A stretch of DNA of 5,120 nt from Chloroflexota bacterium (lineage in GTDB: Bacteria; Chloroflexota; FW602-bin22; JAMCYS01). The translations under genes were made by a program, and so were the position numbers. Within the stretch, counting starts at the first letter, position 1. Every line of letters begins with the position of its first letter. Positions 1-5,120 of this stretch are shown here, piece by piece. The stretch is taken from NCBI GenBank assembly GCA_021847625.1, contig JAJZQK010000316.1, positions 1 through 5,120 of the forward strand. Direction: 5' to 3'. The notes under the pieces were generated by a model, which saw nothing but the letters and a program-made list of their open reading frames with translations, was not told the origin of the DNA and made no database searches.

Positions 1-419
1 ATCGCTTGATCCGCCTGGGGCTACGAAACGCGGTCGACTTGGCCGGCGCCTATGAGGTAGTCAGGCGCATGCTCGGCGAAGACCTGCACTTCACGGCTAT
101 CTTCGTTCACAGTGGCCTCGTCGCCCCTGGGGTGCTGCTGGCCCTCCGCGAGGCTGGGTTGCGCGTGCCGCAGGACGTGGCCCTGGTGGGGCAGGGGGAC
201 TTCCCAATCGCTCCCTACCTGGAGGTGCCACTCACCTGCGTCCGCAATCCGACACCGGAGATGGGGGCGCGCGCCGTTGAGCTACTCCTTCGCCGCATCG
301 GCGGGGAGCGGCCTGAACAACCTGAGAAGGTCATCCTCTCGCCCGAACTGGTGATTCGCCGATCGTGCGGCGCCAAGCTATCGGCCGGTATTGCTCAGCC
401 AGGCATTGTCTTGGAATAG
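1..419 (+). CDS. LacI/GalR-family transcriptional regulator, C-terminal part (5' end outside window)
   Basis: This is the C-terminal half of the periplasmic-binding-protein-like effector domain of a LacI/GalR repressor; 138 residues are visible, reading from base 3, and the helix-turn-helix domain is upstream of the window. Family landmarks, numbered from the first visible residue, are TAIFVHSGLVAPGVLLALREAG (31-52, the strand-helix that in LacI carries NDxxAxG), RVPQDVALVGQGD (54-66, replacing the usual VPEDVSVVGFDD), PLTCVRNPTPEMGARAVELLL (76-96) and the closing PELVIRRSCG (114-123). The Asn-Asp pair of the first motif is Ser-Gly here (37-38), and the usual aromatic-Asp after VVG is Gln-Gly (64-65), so the ligand pocket differs from classical members. 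It lies 61 nt upstream of, and co-directional with, a sugar ABC transporter gene group, which it probably controls. The family call is firm; the effector and operator are unknown. Confidence 0.9.
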   Translation, partial: RLIRLGLRNAVDLAGAYEVVRRMLGEDLHFTAIFVHSGLVAPGVLLALREAGLRVPQDVALVGQGDFPIAPYLEVPLTCVRNPTPEMGARAVELLLRRIGGERPEQPEKVILSPELVIRRSCGAKLSAGIAQPGIVLE

Positions 420-465
420 ACGATACGCCGCTCACACTATCCGGAATCCAGAAGGGATGCGTGTT

Positions 466-477
466 AAGGAGGTGATC
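466..477 (+). promoter_or_regulatory. Very strong Shine-Dalgarno site
   Basis: AAGGAGGTGATC matches, over 12 contiguous bases, the sequence complementary to the conserved 3' end of bacterial 16S rRNA. The GGAGG core ends 8 nt before the GTG at 481, an optimal spacing. This decides the start of the following gene: the in-frame ATG at 391, 90 nt further upstream, would overlap the regulator gene and has no comparable site. Complementarity this long is unusual; most sites match over 4-7 bases. Confidence 0.85.
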
Positions 478-480
478 ACA

Positions 481-1404
481 GTGATTGCGGTGGACGATAT
501 TCGGAAGGCTCTGCTCAAGGCTAATCCAGCCTTGAGCAGATACAACCCACTGCCGTGCATCCTGTTCTTCGACGATTTCGACGAAGGCATCAATGGCTGG
601 TGCGAGTTGGTCGGGAATCACGACGGCAACCTGGATAGTATTCCACCACTGATGCGCGATTTCCGTCCTCCCCAGCTCAGCAACTGCACGTTCTTCGACA
701 TCGGCACCCACGGCTCAATGAACGGAACGTATGCCTTGAAGCTCGCTACGCGGCCCCGGCCCAATCACCGGAGCCTGGCGCTGAAGCGTCTCACGTTCGT
801 CCAGAGGGGTCTAGTGCAGTTCGAGATGTACTTCACCTACAAGGTAGAAGCCACCTTCGATCGGCGAACGCCGGCATCTCGGTCGTGGGATGGCAACTTC
901 CACCCGTCGGAGTCCCAGTTCGGTGACTTCACCATCAGCAACGATGTCTGTGACGGCGATCGGCGTTACCACTGCGCCCTGCGCTACGTGAACACGGATG
1001 CTCAGGGCGACTTCGTGCAGAGGTGGATGTACAAGACGTCGCTCGCGCCCACGACGAAGATGCAGCTTGCCAACCCCGGCTACACCCCCGTTGATTTCCA
1101 CGTGCAGAAACCCGAGGACTGGGCGGAAGTCCCAGGCGGCCGCCAGCCGCTCTGCTACAACGAGGTGCCTACCAAGGTCAACTGGCATTACCTGCGCTGG
1201 TGTTTCGATACTCGTGAGCGGCGCAACGTGGAGCTCCAGGTCAATGATCGGGTGATGGACTTGCGCCGGATCTATGTACCTCACTACGGCGAGCCGTACT
1301 GGGGATTGGATCAGCTACTGAACTTCGCCGTCGACGTGGGTACGCATACCTCGGTTCGGAACTTCCTCTATATCGACTCAGTCTTGGTTTCGGTGGACTG
1401 GTGA
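481..1404 (+). CDS. Conserved-looking protein of unknown function, predicted beta-sandwich (resembles DUF6772)
   Basis: The product is 307 residues with a GTG start set by the strong ribosome-binding site at 466-477. I cannot assign a function. From memory it resembles proteins annotated as DUF6772, which I could not verify. Visible features are an N-terminal IRKALLKANPALSRYNPLP (7-25); a FFDDFDEGINGW segment (29-40) like the opening strand of concanavalin A-like beta-sandwiches; many alternating aromatic/polar strands; and a C-terminal FLYIDSVLVSVDW (295-307), also typical of the closing strand of such folds. There are seven cysteines (26, 41, 69, 157, 165, 225, 241). There is no signal peptide, lipobox or membrane helix, so it is probably cytoplasmic. 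FDDFDE is encoded by a tandem TTCGACGA repeat (568-575, 577-584). A perfect hairpin lies at codons 10-20. Its stop TGA abuts the next GTG, so the two genes are probably translationally coupled. A role in handling or sensing the imported glycan is a guess from position only. Confidence 0.85.
   Translation: MIAVDDIRKALLKANPALSRYNPLPCILFFDDFDEGINGWCELVGNHDGNLDSIPPLMRDFRPPQLSNCTFFDIGTHGSMNGTYALKLATRPRPNHRSLALKRLTFVQRGLVQFEMYFTYKVEATFDRRTPASRSWDGNFHPSESQFGDFTISNDVCDGDRRYHCALRYVNTDAQGDFVQRWMYKTSLAPTTKMQLANPGYTPVDFHVQKPEDWAEVPGGRQPLCYNEVPTKVNWHYLRWCFDTRERRNVELQVNDRVMDLRRIYVPHYGEPYWGLDQLLNFAVDVGTHTSVRNFLYIDSVLVSVDW
510..540. repeat. Perfect 13-bp inverted repeat (hairpin) inside the start of the unknown gene
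   Basis: The left arm TCTGCTCAAGGCT (510-522) is the exact reverse complement of the right arm AGCCTTGAGCAGA (528-540), separated by the 5-nt loop AATCC. It begins 29 nt downstream of the first base of the GTG start and covers codons 10-20 (A-L-L-K-A-N-P-A-L-S-R). The right arm ends in AGA, a codon rarely used in this GC-rich window. No T-run follows (TACAACCC), so it does not look like an intrinsic terminator. Confidence 0.9.
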
Positions 1405-1749
1405 GTGAACATGGTGCGCAAATCCTTCACGGCCGTTCTGGAGAGGAACTCGACGTTCGGCGCGGACTTCGCCACTGAGCCGTACGAGGCCGGTTGGGCC
1501 GGCGAGGCACTCTGGTTCGTGCGAGTGCTGGACGTGTCCGGCGAGGGGGTCGTCCTGAACGTCCGCCCTCAGATCTCGCCCGACGGGCTGTTCTGGTGCG
1601 ACGAAGGAACCGAGCCGACGGGAATCCGGGAGGCCAGCCTGTACTCGGGTAAGCTACGGCACTTCGGCCAGTGGCTGCGCCTGCAGTGCGAACTGCGTGG
1701 CACGGATCCCATGGTGAAGGTTCTGATCTACCTGGCGCTCAAGGAATAG
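1405..1749 (+). CDS. Small protein of unknown function, predicted beta-rich
   Basis: The product is 114 residues and I do not recognise a characterised family. The GTG at 1405 follows directly on the TGA of the upstream gene, which favours translational coupling; a second in-frame start, ATG at 1411, would shorten it by two residues, and the only nearby purine stretch, GGTGGA at 1392-1397, is a weak ribosome-binding site. The sequence alternates hydrophobic and polar residues (WFVRVLDVSGEGVVLNVRPQ, 37-56), then has a surface-like SPDGLFWCDEGTE (58-70) and ends with HFGQWLRLQCELRGTDPMVKVLIYLALKE (86-114). This reads as a small beta-sandwich, and the W-L-R-L...Y-L-A-L-K ending resembles small proteins I associate with carbohydrate or phage-like operons, without a firm name. 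No signal peptide or membrane segment is present. Its pairing with the preceding gene suggests the two products act together. Confidence 0.8.
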   Translation: MNMVRKSFTAVLERNSTFGADFATEPYEAGWAGEALWFVRVLDVSGEGVVLNVRPQISPDGLFWCDEGTEPTGIREASLYSGKLRHFGQWLRLQCELRGTDPMVKVLIYLALKE

Positions 1750-1773
1750 AAACGATTCGCAAAGGAGGCTGCC

Positions 1774-3225
1774 GTGAAACCGTTCCCGAACGTTGACCCT
1801 CAGCGCCGACCCTGGACCGCTACGCTCCCGCGGCGCGCCATTCTACGCCTGGGCGTTAGCGCCACCGCCGTGGGCCTTCTGGCGGCCTGCGCCCCTGCCG
1901 CCGTGCCCGCTGGTGGACCCGCCACGCCGGCGGCGAAGACCGGCCCCAAGGGCGTGGTGCTGAAAACGGAGCTGGGCCGCGAGTACCTGGCCTATCCGGA
2001 CGTGAAGGGGACCGTCCAGTTCTCGAACCCCTGGGCCGGGGCGCGCATCCCTCTGGTCGAGCGGTGGATCAAAGACTTCACCGCCATCTACCCGGGCATC
2101 AAGGTCGAGAACGACGTCGCCGCGTCCCCGCAGATGTATGAGAAGCAGGTCTCAGCTATCGCCGCTGGCGCGCCCCCCAACGTCCTGGCGGTCCTGTCCA
2201 GCAACATCGCCTTCTTCGCCGAGACGGAGGCGATCCTGCCCCTCGACGACTTGATGCAGCGGGACGGCGTCAAGGCTGACTGGTTCTATCCGGGCGAGTT
2301 CCGCAGCCGCACCTGGCAGGGCAAGGCCTACGGGCTCCCCAACGTGACGGCCGGTGCTTTCCACCTGCTTTTTGTGAACACCAAACTGCTCGCCAAGGTG
2401 GGCTGGGACCCTAAGAAGCCCATCGAGACCTGGCAGGACCTGGAAGCCCTGGTCGAGCCGGCCAAGAAGGCCGGGCTCTACGTAATGGACCCGGCCAAGA
2501 TCGCCCTCGGCATGACGGGACATCTCGTGCTGACCTACGCCAACGGCGGGCGTTACTGGGATGACAACCTCACCAAGATCGAATGGAACGGCCCCCGAGG
2601 GGTGGAGGCGGCGGAGTGGCTGCTCAAGTTCGTGAAGGCGCAGGCCCCCAGGTACGAGGACCTGGCCTATGGCACCATTCGCAATGACGCCATCCGCGCC
2701 GAGGACTGGAGGCCAGAGAAGTACGTAACCGCCGTCAACGGCTCGTGGTGGTTCTTTCAGTTGCCGAAGGACGCGCCGGGCATCCAGTTCGCCACCTACA
2801 ACTTCCCTCGCAACGCCAACAATCCTGAGTCCAAGGGACAGACGCCATCGGTGGGCGGGTGGATGTTCTCCATCGCCAAGGCTGGCAAGGACCACGACGC
2901 CGCCTGGGAGTGGATCAAGTTCACGGCCGCCTCGAAGCACACCTGTCCTTTCGTATGGGATCAAAGTCGCCCTTCCCCGGTGATTCAGTGCAACGAGGGG
3001 CCGGAGCTGACGAAGACTAACCCCTTCTGGCCGGTGGTACTGAAGGACCTCAGCACGAACATCCCCGTTCCGGTCACCAGCATTCACCCGAAGTTCGATA
3101 ACCTGTGGTTGGAGATGCAAGACGCCATCCTCTACGAGAAGATGCCGCCCAAGCAGGCCCTGGATACCTACGCCAAGCAAGGCCAGGCCCTCTTGGATGA
3201 CTGGAACGCCAAGCGGAAGAAGTAG
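1774..3225 (+). CDS. Extracellular sugar-binding lipoprotein of an ABC transporter (family 1, CUT1 type)
   Basis: This 483-residue protein is the substrate-capture component of a carbohydrate ABC importer. The GTG start follows AAAGGAGG (1761-1768) by 5 nt. The leader has a twin-arginine-like motif, PRRAILR (19-25, arginines 20-21), a hydrophobic stretch (26-38) and a lipobox LAA|C with the lipidated Cys at 39. An Ala/Pro/Gly-rich linker (40-60) tethers the folded domain to the membrane. The mature part shows the family 1 pattern: the first strand TVQFSNPWAG (80-89), PLVERWIKDFTAIYPGIKVE (93-112), VSAIAAGAPPNVLAV (126-140), ILPLDDL (154-160), WQGKAYGLPNVT (181-192), FVNTKLLAKVGWDPKKPIETWQDL (200-223), the lobe-crossing VNGSWWFFQLP (321-331), and GGWMFSIAKAGKDHDAAWEWIKF (361-383). 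C391 and C406 are close and could form a disulfide. Aromatic residues such as W324-W325 may contact sugar, by analogy. The substrate cannot be predicted. The two permease genes follow after 28 nt. Confidence 0.93.
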   Translation: MKPFPNVDPQRRPWTATLPRRAILRLGVSATAVGLLAACAPAAVPAGGPATPAAKTGPKGVVLKTELGREYLAYPDVKGTVQFSNPWAGARIPLVERWIKDFTAIYPGIKVENDVAASPQMYEKQVSAIAAGAPPNVLAVLSSNIAFFAETEAILPLDDLMQRDGVKADWFYPGEFRSRTWQGKAYGLPNVTAGAFHLLFVNTKLLAKVGWDPKKPIETWQDLEALVEPAKKAGLYVMDPAKIALGMTGHLVLTYANGGRYWDDNLTKIEWNGPRGVEAAEWLLKFVKAQAPRYEDLAYGTIRNDAIRAEDWRPEKYVTAVNGSWWFFQLPKDAPGIQFATYNFPRNANNPESKGQTPSVGGWMFSIAKAGKDHDAAWEWIKFTAASKHTCPFVWDQSRPSPVIQCNEGPELTKTNPFWPVVLKDLSTNIPVPVTSIHPKFDNLWLEMQDAILYEKMPPKQALDTYAKQGQALLDDWNAKRKK

Positions 3226-3237
3226 CGTGGCTGCGGA

Positions 3238-3245
3238 ATGAGGAG
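3238..3245 (+). promoter_or_regulatory. Ribosome-binding site of the first permease
   Basis: ATGAGGAG contains the Shine-Dalgarno core AGGAG (3241-3245) 8 nt before the ATG at 3254. The 28-nt gap after the binding-protein gene contains no terminator-like hairpin, so the permeases are probably read from the same transcript. Confidence 0.6.
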
Positions 3246-3253
3246 TACCGGCT

Positions 3254-4198
3254 ATGGGCCAGGGTGAGGGAAGGAGAGATCCTCCGGTGACGCGGCCTCG
3301 CGTCGTGCCGCGCCGCTCTTCGCTGGCGCGACGCGAGATGCTGTGGGGCTACGCCTTCATCTCACCCTGGCTCATCGGGTTGCTTGCCTTCACGGCCGGT
3401 CCTTTGCTGGCCGTCTTCTATCTGTCCTTCACCGAGTACCCTATCCTCTCCAGCCCCACTTGGGTGGGGCTGGAGAACTACGAGCACATCTTCACCAGCG
3501 ATCCGAAGTTCGTCCTGTCCCTGATCAATACCGTCTTATATGTGCTCATCCGCGTGCCGCTGCACCTGACGCTGGCCTTCGTCCTGGCGCTGCTCCTCAA
3601 CCGCGCCGTGCGTGGCATCGGCATCTTTCGAACCGCCCTCTACGTGCCGTCCATGATTCCCATCGCGGCGCTGGCAGTGATCTGGCGCATCCTGCTCGAC
3701 CCCCGCATCGGCTATATCAACTACTTCGGCAGCCTGGCGGGACTGCCGGAGATCAACTGGCTCACCAGCGAGGCGTGGGTGAAACCGGTCATCATCTTCA
3801 TCTCCCTCTGGCACGTGGGTATCCCGATGATCGTCTTCCTGGCCGGCCTGGGGGGTGTGCCAGAGCAACTGTACGAGGCCGCCTCCATCGACGGCGCCAA
3901 CTGGTGGCAGAAGCTCCGCAACGTGACCATCCCCATGATAACGCCCGTGATCCTTTTCAACGCCATCATCGACATCATCAGCAGCTTCCAGGTGTTCGCC
4001 TACGCCTTCATTATGACGAAAGGCGGGCCCAACGATGCCACCCTCTTCTACGTCGTGTACATCTACCGGCAGGCCTTTGGTTTCTTCAACATGGGCTACG
4101 CCTCGGCCCTGTCAGCCATTCTGTTTATCGTCATCATGATCTTCACCCTGATCCTCATGAGGACCTCCGACCGGTGGGTGCAATATGAACGTATCTAG
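3254..4198 (+). CDS. Sugar ABC transporter permease, MalF/UgpA type
   Basis: This 314-residue inner-membrane protein is one half of the translocation pore of a CUT1 importer (binding-protein-dependent transport family). A basic cytoplasmic tail (1-30) precedes about six membrane helices, near residues 32-58, 91-117, 126-147, 178-200, 229-249 and 283-302. The first helix carries the family signature FISPWLIGLLAFTAGPLL (35-52), followed by WVGLENYEHIF (70-80), typical of the MalF/UgpA subunit. The coupling EAA loop, which docks on the ATPase, is EAASIDGANWWQKLRNVTIP (208-227) with the conserved Gly at 214. KGGPNDATLFYVVYIYRQAF (256-275) is also characteristic. The length is normal for two-subunit CUT1 systems. 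A perfect 13-bp hairpin lies in codons 65-75. The 3' end overlaps the next permease gene by 14 nt, so production of the two subunits is probably coupled. Confidence 0.95.
   Translation: MGQGEGRRDPPVTRPRVVPRRSSLARREMLWGYAFISPWLIGLLAFTAGPLLAVFYLSFTEYPILSSPTWVGLENYEHIFTSDPKFVLSLINTVLYVLIRVPLHLTLAFVLALLLNRAVRGIGIFRTALYVPSMIPIAALAVIWRILLDPRIGYINYFGSLAGLPEINWLTSEAWVKPVIIFISLWHVGIPMIVFLAGLGGVPEQLYEAASIDGANWWQKLRNVTIPMITPVILFNAIIDIISSFQVFAYAFIMTKGGPNDATLFYVVYIYRQAFGFFNMGYASALSAILFIVIMIFTLILMRTSDRWVQYERI
3447..3476. repeat. Perfect 13-bp inverted repeat (hairpin) inside the first permease gene
   Basis: The left arm TCTCCAGCCCCAC (3447-3459) is the exact reverse complement of the right arm GTGGGGCTGGAGA (3464-3476), with the 4-nt loop TTGG. 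It starts 193 nt after the ATG, in codons 65-75 (L-S-S-P-T-W-V-G-L-E-N), over the conserved W-V-G-L-E-N motif. The stem is GC-rich, so the RNA hairpin should be very stable. It is followed by ACTACGAG and not by a T-run, so it is not a standard terminator. Confidence 0.9.
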
Positions 4199-5111
4199 GT
4201 ATTTAGCGCGTCTGATGCGGAGCGTATCTAGTACGTCTAGTGCGGCGGGAAGCGCTACACCAGAGCAACCCCGGAGAACGTCCCTGTGGGCAAGGTTGGG
4301 GATGAATCTGTTCGCCTTCGGGCTGCTGGGCGGCGTCGCCATTACTATGCTGATACCCCTGTATCTCTTGATCCTGATGTCATTCAGCACGCCAGAACGC
4401 GTGTTCACCTATCCGCCTGACCTGTGGCCGACTACGCTTACCCTGGCCAATTACTCGGAAGCCTTGTTCAAACTGATACCCTTCTCGCTCTTCCTGCGGA
4501 ATACGGCCATTATCGCGGCCTTGGTAATCGTCGGCGACCTCCTCTCGTGCTCGCTCGTAGCCTACGGCTTTGCTCGCTTCCGCTTTCCGGGTCGAGACGT
4601 GCTCTTCATGGTCCTCCTCAGCACGATGATGGTCCCGCTCATCGTCCGCCTGGTGCCTCTGTTCATTCTCTTTCACAAGATCGGTTGGATCAACACATTC
4701 TTGCCGTTGGTCGTACCGGCCTTCTTCGGCACGCCCCTCTTCATCTTCTTGATGCGGCAGTTCTTTCTGACGATCCCGGCCGACCTGGTCGACGCGGCAC
4801 GCATCGACGGCGCGAGCGAGCTGGGCATCTGGTGGCGCATCATGCTGCCCCTCTCCCGGCCGGTCCTAGCCGCCGTGGCCATCTTCTCCTTTCAGACCAC
4901 CTGGAACGACTTCGTCGGCCCGCTGGTCTTCCTCCAGAGGACTGAGGTGCGGACCGTCATCCTGGGCCTTTACAGCCTGATGGGCATGTACGTGGAGTGG
5001 AACCTGGTGATGGCGGCGGCGGTCGCCGTCGTCGCGCCGATGATTCTGGTGTTCTTCGTGTTCCAGCGGTTCTTCATCAAGGGGATTGTGGTGACCGGTC
5101 TCAAGGGATAA
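4185..5111 (+). CDS. Sugar ABC transporter permease, MalG/UgpE type
   Basis: This 308-residue inner-membrane protein is the second half of the CUT1 pore. Six membrane helices are visible near residues 42-66, 104-127, 138-163, 170-192, 222-243 and 274-296. Family marks are SFSTPERVF (66-74) after the first helix, FRNT-like FLRNTAII (103-110), YGFARFRFPGRDVLF (127-141), the EAA loop DAARIDGASELGIWWRIMLP (203-222) with Gly at 209, TTWNDFVGPLVFL (238-250) and the C-terminal FFIKGIVVTGLKG (296-308), typical of MalG-type subunits. The ATG at 4185 overlaps the upstream gene by 14 nt and has only a weak GGTGGG (4173-4178) before it. The first 38 residues are Ser/Arg/Ala-rich and poorly family-like; alternative in-frame ATGs at 4215 and 4302 would remove part or all of them. 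The family is certain; the exact start is less so. Confidence 0.93.
   Translation: MNVSRYLARLMRSVSSTSSAAGSATPEQPRRTSLWARLGMNLFAFGLLGGVAITMLIPLYLLILMSFSTPERVFTYPPDLWPTTLTLANYSEALFKLIPFSLFLRNTAIIAALVIVGDLLSCSLVAYGFARFRFPGRDVLFMVLLSTMMVPLIVRLVPLFILFHKIGWINTFLPLVVPAFFGTPLFIFLMRQFFLTIPADLVDAARIDGASELGIWWRIMLPLSRPVLAAVAIFSFQTTWNDFVGPLVFLQRTEVRTVILGLYSLMGMYVEWNLVMAAAVAVVAPMILVFFVFQRFFIKGIVVTGLKG
4190..4240. repeat. Cluster of short CGTATCTAG-type repeats at the start of the second permease
   Basis: CGTATCTAG occurs at 4190-4198 and 4223-4231, exactly 33 nt (11 codons) apart, followed by the shorter variant ACGTCTAG at 4233-4240. It gives three CTAG tetramers within 46 nt, whereas CTAG is generally scarce in bacterial DNA; elsewhere in the window it appears only in isolation (for example 809-812). 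The first copy contains the TAG stop of the upstream permease. The stretch also uses codons uncommon in its neighbours (AGG, TTA, GTA, TCT). Confidence 0.6.
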
Positions 5112-5120
5112 TGACAAGGA
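5111..5120 (+). other. Possible ATG or ribosome-binding site for a downstream gene
   Basis: The TAA stop of the second permease overlaps an ATG (TAATG, 5109-5113), a common arrangement for coupled starts, but no good ribosome-binding site stands at the right distance. Alternatively AAGGA (5116-5120) is the Shine-Dalgarno core of a gene starting just beyond the window. Either way the operon probably continues; the window ends too soon to tell which. Confidence 0.3.

Noticed and set aside
411..440. Possible promoter TTGGAA - 18 nt - CACTAT before the unknown gene
   Set aside because: Only 4 of 6 and 3 of 6 bases match the consensus; this level is expected by chance, so no promoter is claimed in 420-480.
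391..480. Upstream ATG start for the 307-residue unknown protein
   Set aside because: It would overlap the regulator gene by 29 nt without a ribosome-binding site, while the GTG at 481 has a nearly perfect one, and the added residues look like random translation.
2469..2496. GGCCGGG / CCCGGCC inverted repeat with a 14-nt loop
   Set aside because: A 7-bp stem with a long loop is within chance expectation, and it reflects similar Ala/Pro/Lys codons on both sides.
2642..2668. Hairpin in the binding-protein gene (CCAGGT / ACCTGG, plus AGG/CCT across a 3-nt bulge)
   Set aside because: The uninterrupted stem is only 6 bp, which is common in GC-rich coding sequence.
2152..3180. Long open frame of 342 codons on the - strand opposite the binding-protein gene
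   Set aside because: It is antisense to a clear family 1 binding protein, has no ribosome-binding site or recognisable motifs, and is an expected by-product of high GC at third codon positions.
4152..4163. 12-bp palindrome TCCTCATGAGGA near the end of the first permease
   Set aside because: About one such palindrome is expected by chance in 5 kb, and it has no loop to form a hairpin or operator-like context.
3343..4188. Open frame of 281 codons on the + strand in another frame of the first permease
   Set aside because: The translation is a low-complexity His/Arg/Pro-rich sequence, as expected from frame-shifted reading of a GC-rich membrane-protein gene whose true frame has strong family motifs.
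4249..4257. AAGCGCTA as a LacI-type operator half
   Set aside because: Only the central 6 bases are symmetric, it lies inside coding sequence, and it does not extend into a 14-20 bp operator.
4992..5040. GGCGGCGG / CGCCGTCGTC self-complementary stretch in the second permease
   Set aside because: It is a simple consequence of runs of Ala and Val codons, relies on G-U pairs and has no adequate loop.

Overview
The window is part of a carbohydrate-uptake locus on the + strand of a GC-rich bacterium. All genes point the same way and are tightly packed. GTG starts, strong Shine-Dalgarno sites and an Ala/Pro-rich Tat-type lipoprotein fit Chloroflexota or a similar GC-rich, often uncultured lineage. 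That placement is an inference from style; there is no rRNA or other marker gene here.

Layout: (1) bases 1-419 hold the 3' end of a LacI/GalR-family transcription regulator whose DNA-binding domain lies outside the window. (2) After a 61-nt gap with a nearly perfect Shine-Dalgarno sequence comes a 307-residue protein of unknown function (481-1404), predicted to be beta-rich. (3) It is followed with no gap by a second unknown protein of 114 residues (1405-1749). (4) Next is a family 1 (CUT1-type) sugar-binding lipoprotein (1774-3225). (5) Two MalF/MalG-type permeases follow (3254-4198 and 4185-5111), overlapping by 14 nt. The last 9 bases probably lead into another gene.

The likely system is substrate capture by the lipoprotein, transport through the permease heterodimer, and control by the LacI-type regulator. 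No ATPase is present, which is common for CUT1 operons that share an MsmX/UgpC-type ATPase encoded elsewhere. The substrate cannot be read from the sequence. The two unknown genes lie between regulator and transporter, lack export signals, and are the least explained part of the locus.

The most striking non-gene signals are two perfect 13-bp inverted repeats with short loops, both buried in coding sequence: one 29 nt after the start of the first unknown gene (510-540), the other early in the first permease (3447-3476). Neither is followed by a T-tract, so neither looks like an ordinary terminator.
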